Shown here one piece after another: positions 1 through 13,089 of a DNA stretch of 64,000 nucleotides. The translations under genes and the position numbers were made by a program. The DNA is from Lithospermum erythrorhizon (Eukaryota; Streptophyta; Magnoliopsida; Boraginales; Boraginaceae): the NCBI GenBank assembly GCA_019722365.1, contig JADFUC010001149.1, positions 1 to 64,000 of the forward strand. Reading direction: 5' to 3'. Each line of letters starts with the position of its first letter. The first letter of the stretch is position 1. The notes beneath the pieces were generated by a model. The model worked only from the letters and a program-made list of their open reading frames with translations. It made no database searches and was not told where the DNA came from.

Positions 1-526
1 CTCAATGTACTTCGTTCCAGTTACGTATTGCTATTTCACGCATTATTAGGATCCATGCTATGGACCTCGGGCACATAGGATGTGCTAACATGCAATCGCC
101 CCGCATGATATGCGCGCAGGTCTACTTAGCCAAGATAGGTGGAAATGAACTTGTATATAGTGTTCTTGACTTTCTGTGCAGTTCTTGAATTGCGCATCCT
201 CGCTCTACCAAGAGTGTAAAAAGCTTTCGATGTGTGAACGATTTGGGCCCGTGCTTTCAGTTGTAATTTATACAAATTTCTAACTTGGGTTTGGGATAAC
301 CTATAAAATATGCTTGGGAAAAGCTCGAGGTCAGTCAGCTTTAGTGGTGAGTGAGCTGCTAGATTTGTAATACTTCTTCTTCCAAAATCATTTCACATTA
401 TCAATGGGAACATCACTACATGGCTTTTCAGCAAACATATTTTAAAACTCAATCACAATCTCTTTCATTCTCATAGTTTTCAACTAACACCCACTTGTTT
501 TATTGTGGATCTGAGTGATTCTATTG
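1..526. other. Unassigned flank
   Basis: I see no gene, RNA or recognisable transposon domain here. The stretch is moderately AT-rich and has no long open frame. It ends at the start of the first copia LTR. Confidence 0.4.
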
Positions 527-1020
527 TGTTGGGGTTAACTGGCGATAGAAGAACACAACATGAATCATCATGAAGTGTATGATCTAGAATGGAATTCGAA
601 GACTTCTATCAAGACTAGGAAACATAGTTTGAGTAGGATTTGGACATATTTGTTAGATAGAATTGTTACTAGCATTAGGATCCACATTCTAGTAAGTTAG
701 AACAAGTTTGTATCTATAAATGGGTTGAAATCGTATCAAAAGCAGTTATGAAATTGATAGGTTAGATTACTAGAGTTAGTTTATTATTTTGAGTTGATTG
801 GTGTATTGATTCAAGTTTAATAAACTATTCTAAGAGGTGATTAAAGCGGAACCTCGAACGCCACACCATTGATCTTGCATTCTTCCGGTGTCGAATTAAT
901 CAATTAGGGGTTAAATCGTAGTTACCGTTATATTTGAAGTGGGAATTAGGGTTCTTAGACGTCAAATTGGGGATTTTAGATTGAGCCGAATAATTGAAAT
1001 ATCTTGAGTAGAATTATTCT
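527..1020 (+). repeat. 5' LTR of copia element C
   Basis: It matches 4909-5400 over almost its full length, for example 'actagagttagtttatt' and 'ttcaagtttaataa'. A TATA-like box lies near 712. The right end is estimated from where the similarity to the 3' copy fades. I could not find a clear primer-binding site after it. Confidence 0.75.
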
Positions 1021-1699
1021 AGGGTGGCCCAAAATAATAATTGAGTATCGAACGCAGGGTTCATATGACATAAATGGGAGGCTACGATAAGCCAATGATT
1101 GTTATCTTGCTTTGACAACTAATACATACGGAAAACCAAGATGCTTGATAGGTTATATGTTAAGAGACTTAGACTGTTATTGAAGAGTTAGGAATTGACC
1201 ACAACAAATGTGTATGAATGGAGTGAATTGAATAAGAAGATGCCTAGGTTATATAAGATATTATATAGATATAGGTGTGATCGTCATGTTGATATTACTC
1301 ACTAGCATGGATCAGGAGGAAGTTCTTGAGCTTGTATGAGAGGAGCTTAATGCTCGAGGTAGGGTTGATTGGGCAATTGGAAATTGAGATATGCGGATGG
1401 AGGCCTCTCGTGAGCATCTAAACTGAGTAGAACACATATTTACAAGCGGGCTCATGGGAATTGACTTCGGTGATAAGGTGCGAGCTTTGTGGATTACAGG
1501 TTCATTGCTGTTTTTTTCATGGGAAGCTACGTGTCTTTCAGTTGCTTACACTTTGGTGGAACTTTATTAAGGAGCAAGTTTGTAATTCCGTCATGAATAG
1601 AAGAGCTAGAGAGATAGTGTAAAATCGGGGCCTGGCGTTGTCGAACAACGGTGAAGCTGCTTATGTATGAAGGAAAGAAGTTTAACAAGAAAAAAGACT

Positions 1700-4600
1700 A
1701 AACAATTTAAACTGAAGCTAAAGTCTTGGCTTGAATAAGAAAAGAAGACATTAAATACTATGACAGAAAGGACAAAATTTGAGTGTACTCCTTCAGAAAG
1801 ATCAAGCTAAAGGAAGATTGAAAGCTGAAAACAATATTTGATTGTAGATCGTAGTGATCTCATTGTAGTTCTTTGGAGGAATGGATGTATGCTATCTTGT
1901 TGGAGAAGAAGATTGGATTGTAGACTCAGGAGCTTCCCTTTCATGTGACTCAAATAAGGACTTCTTTCACACTTATGAAGAAGGCAGATTTTGGTGCAAG
2001 ATGCTGAGAATACGCTTTCGACAAAGGCAATTGGAGTGTGTTTGTGGCGGCAATGGAAGAGTTGATTGGATTGAAGGATGTCGGACACATTCCTAACATC
2101 TTTGGTAATGGACAATGGAGATTACGAGAGGATGAGTTCTTTGGAAGATAAAGGATGGTACAGCATGTAAGCTAAACTCGAAAGTACAAAAGTGTAGAGA
2201 GTAATGCGGTAGAAGGTGCCAGATGTTTGGCCTGGCAGGTTAGACCATATGAGTGCTAAAGGACTGGTATTCTCTCACAAAACAAGTCACTACACATCTT
2301 CAAATGGTTTGAAATTGAAGAATTTGCACTCTTGCTGATGGGGAAAAGCAACACGCAGTCAAATTCAAGCCAGAAGCTCACAAAGGAAGGGCATTTTGCC
2401 ATTCAGGCTTATGTACTTTCGAGACCGTGGGCCTATGAAAGTGAAGGCAGTGGGAAGTAACTCATTTTATTAATATTAATGATCACTCTAGGAAGGTTTG
2501 TGGTCTTTTGCAATAAAAGATCAGTAATGACTTTTAAGTACCTTAATTAAATTAGTTGACTGGAAAAGTACTTAAATGCATTAGGACGGAGACAATGGTG
2601 GTGAGTACATTGGAGGAATTTGATAGATACTGTAAGTCTAAAGGAATTAGACATGAGCAATGTCCTAAAACACCTGTGATGTTGTGGTAGAGAATGAATA
2701 GAGACATTGTAGAGAGATTGGAAATGTATAGTATCCGCATCTTAGTCTTCGAAGACACTTCTGAGGTAAAGCATTAGTAAGCGGCCGATTCGGATTATAA
2801 ACTTAATGCTATTTAACCTCAAATGGAAGCTTTTGAAGACATGGTGCGGAAAGGATGTATCCTATAACCCTTAACCTAAAGATGAAGCAAAGAGCGATTT
2901 CAAATTACAGAAGTGTGTGTTCTGAGCTTTGGTGATGAAAAGTTTGGAACATAAAGGTTATGGTCTGGTGACGAATTAATTAGAAGTAGAGATGTGATGT
3001 TCAAAAATCAAGTAGCAAAGACCTAGATAAACTTTGAAAAGCCGGTAAATTCTGGTGATCTTGTTATTTGGCGGGATGATATAAGAGAAAGAGATTGAAA
3101 TCGCGGTATCTCGAGACAAACATTACACAGGCCTATGATCAATAATGAAGACAATGATCACACTTCTATTGACATTGATCAACACGAAGAAAATGGAGAG
3201 ATTTGAACAATCTGAAACTCGCAGAGTGAAATTACCAAACCTTGATTGAAGATCAGGCTTATCTCGGGGAAGTTAGGAGATCTTCCGAGTTAAAGAACTA
3301 GTTCCCTACAGGTATTCTCCCAAATGAATATATCTTACTTTCAGATGGGGAGAACCTCACCTATCAGAAGCTATGATGATGAGAAAAAATGGATGGCGGT
3401 ATGGAAGAAGAGATGAACTCTACGAACAAGAACCATACATTTGCTGGTGAAATAAGATAACTAAATCGGAAAACGAGATGGATCTATAAAGTGAGAAGAT
3501 TGATCCAAGTACAAAAGTACCTAGATACAAAGCTAGACTGGTTGTGAAGAGGATTTTGCAGACAAAGGAATAGACTTTGAGGAGTATTCTCTCCAGTGAT
3601 GGCTTGTCAGTTATGGATTGTTCTAACATATGACTTAGAAATTGAGCAGATGGATGTTAAGACGACTTTCCTTCATAGTGATCTTTCAAGAGGGCAACTA
3701 TATGCAACAACTTTGAGGTTTGAAGGAAGTGGAAGGCAAGGAAACACTTGTTTGTAAAAGCTAAGAGAAGCATGGACTCGGCAGCACACAAGCGTTGGTA
3801 CATGAGTTTGAGTCTGCATGGGAAACAAATGGATTCAAAACTCTTGTTGATCAGCGTGTGTTCGCTAAGAGACTCCGCTAATGATAACACTATCATCTAA
3901 TTATATGTAGATGACATGCTTTATGTAGGAAGATCGATTCAAAGTGCTAGCCAAGAGAGGAGCTCGACAAGGCTTTTTGAGGATGAAAGACTTGGGAGGT
4001 ACGCAAATCACTTATACTTTGGAATTGAGATCATCGGGGATAGAAGCAGGGAAAATACAGTTTGTCTGTGAAAAGTACCTCTACCAAAATTGCCAAGGGT
4101 TCAATATGGACAATGCAAAGTCGGTAAGTTGTCCAATTGGAACACACTTGAGAGATGAGTTAAAAGTCCTAAGGCCAGAAGATGACATCAAGTACATGGA
4201 GAAGTCACTTGCCCCGGCGGTGGGAGCTTGATGTATCTGATGAATGCATGCCGGGGCCGGACATTGCATTCGCGGTTGGTTTGCTCAAGCGATTCTCTCT
4301 TAATCCAGAGGCGAGAACATTGGGAACCATGTGAAAATGGATCTTAAAATACTTGAGAGAGCTGCTAGCACAGTATTTGTTTGGAACGGTGAGGCTACAC
4401 TAATAGCTATCTTGACTCGGACCTAGCAAGTGATGTTGATTCACTTAAATCAACGTCGGATTTTATGATAGTGTTTGTTGGGAGGCAAATTTCGGCAAGC
4501 AAATTTAGGAAATTGCATTGCATAATACACTATTGAGGCGAAATACGTTCATTGCGAGAATGTGGAAAAGAGTTCTTTATGGTGAAGAGCTGTTCAAGGG

Positions 4601-4860
4601 TGAAATTAAGCAAGACAAGTTCACCGTCTTGTGCGACTTCTCGAAGTCACGATATACTTAGTAAAAATTCTACTCTACTTTCAGATCCAAACACATTAAG
4701 ATCAAGTACCGTTGGATCGGGGAGATATTTGATCAAAGCAATTGGCTATCAAGGCAAAATACACCTCGAGAAATGGTTACGATATGCTCGAAGGTCTTTG
4801 AACAAGGCAAAGCACCTTTCTGCGATGGCAGAAGCTGAGTCTCGATCTTGACAGAGAGCA
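1700..4860 (+). pseudogene. copia gag-pol pseudogene (element C)
   Basis: Fragments appear in several frames in the order expected for Ty1/copia. Near 1760-1800 there is a worn zinc-knuckle-like stretch. An aspartic protease begins near 1881, with WIVDSGASLSC and FFHTYEEG. The integrase pre-domain is recognisable near 2228 (LDHMSAKG), and an integrase core fragment near 2480 (DHSRK). Reverse transcriptase runs from about 3385, with QMDVKTTFLHSDL at 3650-3680 and the catalytic YVDDML at about 3903-3920. RNase H is seen near 4420 (DLAS DVDSLKSTSDF) and 4530. It normally encodes a polyprotein that packages, copies and inserts the element. Many frameshifts and stops make it non-functional. Confidence 0.85.
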
Positions 4861-4908
4861 ACAAACAATCTTAATGTTCTCATAACCGTATGCTAAGAAG
4901 GGGAGAGG

Positions 4909-5400
4909 TGATGAAGTTTCTTAAGGCAATGAAGAACACAACACAAATCATGCATGAAGTGTATGATCTAGAATGGGAATGAGGCTATGAGACTAGGAAA
5001 CATAGTTTGAGGAGTAGGATTTGGACATGGTATTTATTAGATAGAATTTATTCTTTAGCATTGGATCCTATTCTAGTAGGATTCAGGTTTGTATCTATAA
5101 ATAGGGGTTGCAAATGGAAATTATCAAGCAGTTATGCAAATTGATGGAGTTGAATTACTAGAGTTAGTTTATTGTTTTGAGTTGATTGATTGTATTGATT
5201 CAAGTTTAATAAGCTATTTACAAGAAGTGATTCTGAACCTGGCTTGTCTACAATTGATCTTGCATTGCTGATTGAATGTCAGTGGGGTTCATGTGGTTAC
5301 GTTATATTTGAAATTGGGAATTAGGTTCTTAGACATCAAATTGAAGGATTTTTCGATTTAAGCTTGAACTAATTGAAATGCCATGAATTAGGAATTGATA
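4909..5400 (+). repeat. 3' LTR of copia element C
   Basis: This is the direct-repeat partner of 527-1020, directly downstream of the purine-rich tract at 4895-4908. It differs from the 5' copy by many small indels and substitutions, which indicates an old insertion or poor consensus quality. Confidence 0.75.
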
Positions 5401-6693
5401 CAGGACCTTAAAAATATTTTATATTGATACTTTCGGTAATTCTGCATTCTTATGAAAGAAAAGTTGTCTTGGCGTTCAATCCTTGTATAAATGCAATGCT
5501 TCTCGGCCAAGACCACAGGCTTTATTATTCTGCTTTACTAAAGCTTTGTGAGTTGAGTCACTATTTGAAACCTAGTTTAGCAGCTCTGATTCTTCACCAA
5601 TCTCTTTTTGGAGAGCAGATTGAGAATTTATGCTAATTTAAACCTTCCAGCACTCTTAACCTCTTTTAGCTTACGATTGCAAAATGTCATTACTTGAGAA
5701 CCATAAAACACGCTATAAAAAAATACATATTTAGCGTGCTTTGGAAAAGATCATGTTTACTCCAAAAATGATGATACTTGAAAGGTCACGAAGCTTGTCT
5801 TAATATCATCTTCAATGGTATTGAGAAAGAAATGAGCAGATTTCGGTATTTGGCCACATCATTCTTAATTTGTGAAACATCTTTGTTATAGAGCAGCTAA
5901 ATAAATCTGTAACAATCACTTGTCCTTCCAATTCACATAAATTAAAAAATGCTACATTCAGGTGTAATCGAATATCTTTTATAAATTCATTTAGTTCTCT
6001 CATTAGCGTAAAGGTGAACTACCAACCCAGGACTAGGAGAACTCTTGTCATTGACATACTGATAATTTAAGCTTCATTGTTAGACTAACATTCTTGAGGA
6101 TTTTCCATAAAACCTCTACCTATAACTAGCATTGTTCTTGCCATGCAACAAATAAAGCAAACTTACTACCCCTCATTGCATTTGTACTATCGAGAATATG
6201 TTGATCAAATAACATCTTACAATCAAAGGCTGCTGACATTTTGGATTCCCACCCAATACAAATCCTTCCTACTTTCTTTGGGACGATTATTATGTACAAA
6301 GTCTGACCGTGAAACATATTACTAAAGAACTTTATACAATAGTTCTAAGCTTATTACCAAAGCCCAAGAAGCTAAAATCATAAATTTTGTGGTATTTTCA
6401 ATACGAGCTACTTTTGCTTACATAGTTTAGACCTCTAACATTCGGATGAGAATCTTCATTTGAAAGGGGATGGTGTCTTCCTACAGCCTTCAGTTCTTTG
6501 AGCATTAATCTTTCTTTGTTGAATTATAGAAGGGCTAGCATTGCCACTACTCACCATTTTTTTTCTAAGACAACTCCTTTCCTTGTTCTTCCACACCGCA
6601 CTCTCTCTTCGGAGCGGCAAAGTGGTTTGCAACCTGGCAGGAACTTAAGCTATGACATATGAGTAATTTGGTATAGTACCATATTAATGTTGT
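5401..6693. other. No gene recognised
   Basis: Only short frames are present on either strand, none with a domain I recognise. I see no terminal repeats. Confidence 0.4.
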
Positions 6694-8600
6694 CCTTAAA
6701 ATAACCGTTCATGTATAATGTTATAGTATATTCGGTTCTCGGTGGGTATTTTCAGGTGAAATTAAAAATTGAAGTTAGTGGTTAATACAACAAATCGATT
6801 ACGTTGGTAGTATTTCGGTGGTAGAATTAAAGATTTGTAATCCAATTATTAATAATATGTCGGTTGGGTGATAATATAAATTCGAGGGTAGAAATAAATA
6901 TATTGAGTTATTGTGGCCGAGAGAAAATAAACCGCATCCCAAGCGGGACTTAATAACATCATAATATCAGCTAACCCGTCCATATTAAATGCATCATCCT
7001 TGAAAACCGAACCCGCTTTCTTCTGAACTTTAGTTTAAACCTCATCTTTCCCCTACCTTGATTTTTTTCATTTTTCTTGAATGCTGAAACTAGCTCCATA
7101 ATCTTGTTCCTCATCTTCCGATTATAAAGTGCTCTTTTAATCTTAATCTAATCATTTTGAAGCGATGATTATTTATTTTCCATAGTTTGACTCTTAGTTG
7201 GCTTTTGAGTTGAAGTTTTAAAAATGATATGAGGAAGGTATCATCTAAGCTTGGATTATGTGGTTAGAAGTGCTAATAATCGATTTTGGGGTTGGAAATG
7301 TGTTGAATGTGTTAGTTAACTTTAGGTTGACTTTTTTCAAACCGCTGTTGTAAAAGTATATCATTAGGCTTTAATATAGTTGTTTTGGAGTTAAAACTTT
7401 TGATGTTTAGGTAGTTCGAAGAGATGATGAGCTAGATTAGGTTTAATGTAGTAGGTAATAAGTGGGTTTTTGAATAAAGATTGATAAATTAGTTTGGGCA
7501 AATTGATTTTGGGTTAATTAGAGTTGTTTAAAGTGTTAGTGTAGGGTTGGGGTGGGGGCCGATTATGGTAGTGAGGTAGGGTGGTTGAAGTACATAGTTT
7601 ATTAGTGGTTTATACATGTGTGTCTGCCACAAAGTCGACATATTGGTAACTAAAATTATTGAAAAGAGTTGGATAGTTAAACTAAAGTGATTAATTGGTA
7701 AGTATTAATTGTACTTCTCGGGTGTTTTGGTTGGGTGTGGTGAGGGAAGGGCACTTGTCTTAATTAAGGCGGGGCGTTTCCTATTCTTCAGCCAAAAGGT
7801 TAAGTATAGGGTGTAGATTAGTTTACTTTCATGAATGTGTTGAACTTGGTGATAATTATGAGCATGTTTATCCCATATGTTTTTGTATTGATTGTTTGAG
7901 GTGTAGTTGGTTGGTGGTTTGGGTTTTGTGGGAGGTTGTTTAGGGGTTGTTGAGTGTATGGATTGTACTATCGGTATTGCCTTATAATTGTTAAGGTGTG
8001 TTATTGCCTTATACTTCGGTATGAGTGTGTTATTATTACTTTATGCGGCGAATGCAGTGTGTTGTTATTACGCCCTTGACTGATGCAGTGTGATGTTTAA
8101 CTTATGTCGGCGAACAAGTTTCTCCCTGTACAGGATTCTATCGCGCATTTGTTGTAAAATCAGTTATTGATTGAGTTGATTAATTTGTAGTGGTGGATTT
8201 AAGTAATCTTAGTATTTATTGTGAGAGTTGTGGAGTTGAATGGTCAGTTATTTTCATTGATGTTTATGCATTGGTTGATAGAGTAGAGTTGTGGACTTAT
8301 TTATTGTATTATTGTCATTGATTTCTTGGAAATGTATGGTTATCATTTTTTATTGTCCTTTATCAAAATGTTTTATGTTTAGTTGACGAGCCTATAATTT
8401 ATGTATTTTGATAATGAATTTACTAATGACTTTTATACTATGGCCTTACATATATTCTATAATGCCGTCTATCTAATACGAGATTAATTATTCTAATTAC
8501 ACTAAGCGAGTGTGGGTTAATTTTCATTCTTGAGATAAGTATTCACTAAAACCCCGGCCCTTTGATGGCGTTAGGCATTTCATTGTACGGGTTGATAGGT
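6694..8600 (+). repeat. Decayed gypsy-type LTR, plus orientation
   Basis: The left part follows the start of the solo LTR at 38413: a worn 'ataaccgttc' for 'ataacccattct', then 'ggtgggtattttcaggtgaaa' against the solo LTR's 'ggtggagtatttcagg'. Near 7985-8060 a few units of the same tandem repeat appear ('ttgccttatacttcggtatg'). Similarity is patchy and the right end is a guess near the GC-richer 'accccggccc' stretch. No internal gypsy coding sequence was found beside it, so it may be a solo LTR or a diverged relative. Confidence 0.45.
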
Positions 8601-10155
8601 AGTGCTTGGATTTTTGGGAGGCGTTCGTGTAGCACATGCCTTAGTGCACAGGTGTGGGATGGTAGCAGATTCTCAAAGTCTTATTGTTTTTTATTGTACT
8701 CCGAATTTCAATGTTGTTATTCTTGAATTTTCGGTAAATGTTGGTGATGTTTTGTACTCGGGAGATTATTGTATTTTGGTTGTTACGTGTGGTTAGGAAA
8801 TACAGATGATCATGTTATAATTCTTTTCAAATGTATCTCACTTTTTATTGGTTTTATTTAAAACAGTGGGTCTTTTAAATTAAATCATCGATTTGGTGAC
8901 TTTGGTGTGAAGGATTTCTCAGTGACCTTGGAAGTCATTCTGATCTGCTTTACCACGCTGCCTGCTTACTTTTGCCGGGCTCCTGGCAGGTGCAGAAGTC
9001 TGAGGTAGACTTTGGGGTATTTGAGGTTTGGGGTGACTTGCAGTGCATCTTAATTTTCTGGCTTTCTGCCTTACCTCCATGTTCACGACAATTTACCTCT
9101 ACCACTTTCTCAGTATATATACACCGCCATGCTTGCATTGCTGATCATGTCAAAGACTTTACGGTCACTTCATTAAAGAACAACCTTTGTCGAAACTCCA
9201 TCAACTTTCATTCACGAGCACAAATTTAAGCGCCTCTTTTTTGTTGCATCAATCTCCACATAAATTCTCGCACCTTAAATCTACTTATCGCCCCCATCAG
9301 CAAACAAAGAGAGTTTCCAAGGTAATTCCCAATTTTGAAAGACATCTCCGGTTCAAAGCGGGCGAGAAAAGGTATCACAATCAAAACTTTCTCCGCTCTT
9401 TTCAATTGGCATCGACGTCGTGGACTGTGCATAGATGCTTTGTGCAAAATCCATGGCCTCGCTACTCATCACAATACATCTTCATCACTCCACAAATTGA
9501 AACACAAAAGCCCGGAAGATACTTTTCAAACTTAGCCCGTAGCGATTTACTTGAATCATGTGATTCACTGACAAATTAAGGACAGCCCATGCTTATTACT
9601 TAATTTGTAGATGCTTTAGTTCTTCCGGAATACGTCGATTGGTGATACTTGACCACCGATTCATTCTCGGTTTGACCTACCACCTCAGCGTATAATGAGC
9701 ATGTGGTTCTTTAAATCCATCCACTACTGGGAAATTTATAAGTTCTTTGCTCGAATCCTCCAGATAAATCCTTGCCGCTCCTAATCGGCTTTGCTTTGAC
9801 TGAATCTCTTGATTTCGTTTGACCGTTGAAACTTTATTTTGGTAATTTCACTCATGAGAAAAAAGTCTGTTTGTTTGTTGTATCGGTAAAGATAAGGTGA
9901 TTCCAACGCTAATGTGTTTTTTTTTAAAAAAAAAAAAAATCCTCTTTTGTTAGAGCCTACAGACTGATACATAGTCGTTTTGGGATATGAGACCCAATAC
10001 ATAAAATAAAAACTTGGTGAAATCATAAATAATAATGAACTAAAATGAAGGTTAGGAGGTGCCTATTTCGGCGTTTGGAGAAAGGTCAATTCTTTGATCC
10101 ATAGTAACCTTATCATCAAAAATCACTCACGCATCTCCATAACACTAATGTGGTT
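8601..10155. other. No gene recognised
   Basis: An open frame of 130 codons on the plus strand (9187-9579) is the longest here. Its product is rich in Ser, His, Thr and Arg and resembles nothing I know; neighbouring frames of 60-85 codons overlap it. A run of about 13 A follows eight T near 9920-9940. I would not call a gene without transcript evidence. Confidence 0.35.
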
Positions 10156-10160
10156 GATAT

Positions 10161-11070
10161 TGTTTGAAATCAATGAGAATTGATTCCCTTTTATTATGCT
10201 AGTGTGACAATTGTGTATCGATTCATTAGCAGTTTGCTTAAATGAGATTACAGGCAGTGTTCACGCTTAGTAATTGTATATTCTTAGTGTGGGTTCATTA
10301 ATTGGGAGTTATGAAGCGATTTCTAGATCATACTCATTAATCGTTATAATAATAGTAATTGGTGAATTATTATTATACAACTTACTATTATCTAAGCCTA
10401 GAAGGTCAGCATGAATCTGATGATATTATGTATTTCTGAATGAAATTAAGCGAGACTTGTATATTGAGAGATGTATCTCTCAATATTTATATATTTGTTA
10501 AAATATATATTGATGACATCAATTAGTTAAACTTGAGTTGTCAATTAAGCAGTGAAATTGATGAATAATGATAAATTTGACCGATAGTGACTTTTCGTTA
10601 GTATTTTAATTGACTTGTTAAGTTGGTTAAAATGACTAATACTAGTGGCTCATTATTTAATTAGAAGCACATAAGTCTAATTAAAGTTACTTGAGTTAAG
10701 CGGGATTTCTTGAGTGGAATTTGAGATTATTATTTAAAGAAGTTGGTTTTGTAGTATTAAAGGCATAGCCCTCTCCTTAAGAAAGCCGCCCCCTCCCGAA
10801 AAGAGATTGGGAAGGTTTTCTTCCAATTTTTATTCATCTTCAAACTCTAGCAAGTTCAGTACTGGGTTGGTTTTCTGGGAAGGGACTTGAAGGGGCATTC
10901 GCGTGGGGTTAGTTGGGGAGTTTGGGGTTCAGTGATGTTCCGTTGCAATGTAAAGTGCTTGTATTCATACATTTATATTTTGTGTTTAGATTAATATACA
11001 TCAATTTGAGGATCGGGATGTATGTAGCCAGATTGGTATTTATCTGAATAAATTCATACTAGATTCTAAC
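10161..11070 (+). repeat. 5' LTR of copia element A
   Basis: It starts TGTTTGAAATC and ends near AGATTCTAAC. Shared landmarks with the other copies are 'taataatagtaattgg', 'attaatcgttataata', a perfect 11-bp-arm dyad at 10462-10485, a TATA-like 'attatttaaag' near 10730, and the 3' phrase 'ttcatactagattctaac'. The region after the TATA-like box presumably holds the transcription start. Confidence 0.85.
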
Positions 11071-13080
11071 GATTAACTTAGGCCTGCAGAGTTTGATCAT
11101 TTTATCTGATTGTGTGTTGACATGATTTGTTTGTTAATTTGATTGTTTCTGTGATTTTATAACAATTGATACGATATATAATGTGAAAAAATCAACGCGT
11201 TTATATGTATATCACCCATTTGAGATATTAGTTCAAATGTATTGATTTGATGATTTGATGTTTATTTAATTGTTTCATGAATTGAAGGATTATAAATTGA
11301 TTAGTTTGCATTTTTAATTTAAGGTAAGATCATTTCGATTTTCTGAGAGAGGTTATAAATTTCAGAAAATTCTGAGAAATTAAATATGTGTTCAAGACCC
11401 TTTAAGGTTCATCAGTTTTTTAAGTACTTTCACCAGCAATTCATTGAATTTACGGATTGTTTGGATTTATCGAAAAAAATAGAAGTGTTTTTATGAAATT
11501 CCAATTAGGACATAATTCAATAATGATATTGTTGATGTTCAATCCCGAATGCAGAATTTTAGAGCCTCCAAATCCATTTTTACAAAAGTTAAGTGTCTGG
11601 AAAAATGAAAAGCGAAATGAATTACCAAAATCGATCATGAGCACGGACATCATCTGAAGGCGCGTCCGGTGCGGGAGCGCATTCGGCCACCACAAACGTA
11701 GCTCACCGGCTGTACTCACGGCACCGGGCTGCGCGTGTCGGCGTGGGTGGCGGAGGCGGTCTGGCCGTTGAAGTTAAGTCGTCCGTTTTTTGAAACCCTA
11801 AATGTATTTTATGTAATTGTTTTTTTGTTTTTAAAATTATTAGTAATTATTAATTTAGTTTAAATGTCCAAATCATAAATTTTTTCATTAAGATGATTGA
11901 ATATATGTCTTGAATGACATTAAGTTGATTTATATTTCCACTTTCATAATTATTTTCATTAATTGATAATTTTGAAAATATTTTCATGAAATAACTTTTA
12001 AATTCGAATTTTAGAGTTAAAATTCTTGCTTAAATGAGTATTCCATGATTTTAGAGGTTGGTAATTATTGTAATAATTATCATTAATCATATGTGAATAT
12101 ATTTAAATTTTAAAATTTACATTAATTGATAATTAATTGTAAAATAATGGGTAATTAATTAGTCAATTATGAACACATTTCTTTTCATTTTATTTAATAT
12201 ATGTGACATTAAAATTTTATTTGTTGTAATGTTTTGCATATATATTGTTATAGAATGGAATGGAGACATTGATATGGCCGCGTTTTCGATGCGTGCACAA
12301 TTTGTAAATATTTTCTTGGTCATATTTTATTTCATATTCTTGTTTCTCCCTTGGCTTGCATCTTGTCTAAGTTAGAATTGGTGTATTTAGTTGTAAGCGA
12401 GGCGAACTTGGTGGAGATTAGAAATGAGAAAATGAAATTGTAATAAGGCCACAATGTTAGTTTTCAGAGTTTTGAAAATGTAATAGGGCCTAAAGGATCA
12501 TATCATCGCCTCTTGAATGTGCATTACTTGTTTATTTTTCATGTTGTACATGTACTTGATTCTTATTTGTATGATAAAATAAAAGAAAGCATAGTAAAAT
12601 AAAAGCAAAGGAGAAGTAATAATAGCACTCCTGTTTAAATTTAAGCCAATTTAAAAGTTGTGAAATCGGTTGCATCGTCCCAGGCTGCTTGTGATGGCGA
12701 GATGTTGGTTTTACACTTTGATGAAATGGATAAAGTATTGAAATGATTTCCACTGCGGTGTGGGCTTTTAGATGATCGCTCCAAGTAATTATTTGGTTTA
12801 ATTGGTATGCTTAACGGTTTGTCGGAATAGTCGGGTAGCATCTTGAAAATATTATCTTTAGCTGACTTGCCCAAGAGTTATGTAGTTTTTTATAATTGGT
12901 TGATAACCTACTATTATACTGGATTCAAAATGTATGCAGTGTTGTAGTTTGAATTTAAGTATAATAGGTCTTGATACTGATATATTTCGTGAGATTTGAA
13001 ATATTAGTATTTACTTTACAATTTATTTGTAAGTGTTTAGTATGATAGTTTCACGTTACATTTGTCTTTATTTACTTATT
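11071..13080 (+). other. Element A 5' internal region with a GC-rich block
   Basis: This is AT-rich non-coding sequence between the LTR and the gag start, as found in long copia elements. A sharply GC-rich block at about 11645-11770 ('gcgcgtccggtgcgggagcg' onward) interrupts it. A related block with similar flanks occurs at 58745-58890 inside another copia fragment. The 'gaaattccaattagga' part near 11498 also matches 57845. I see no conserved protein here. Confidence 0.6.
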
Positions 13081-13089
13081 CTTGTAAAT

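Larger units (their letters stand above)
527..5400 (+). mobile_element. Decayed Ty1/copia retrotransposon (element C)
   Basis: Two direct repeats of roughly 490 bp flank about 3.9 kb of internal sequence whose broken frames read protease, integrase, reverse transcriptase and RNase H, in copia order. The left LTR starts with TGTTGG at 527; the right one starts at 4909, straight after a purine-rich tract (4895-4908, aagaaggggagagg) that fits the polypurine tract. Both LTRs share 'gaagtgtatgatctagaatg' and a TATA-like 'gtatctataaat' (about 710 and 5092). The outer ends are approximate and I found no clean target duplication. The element cannot be autonomous: the coding region is full of stops and frameshifts. 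Confidence 0.85.
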
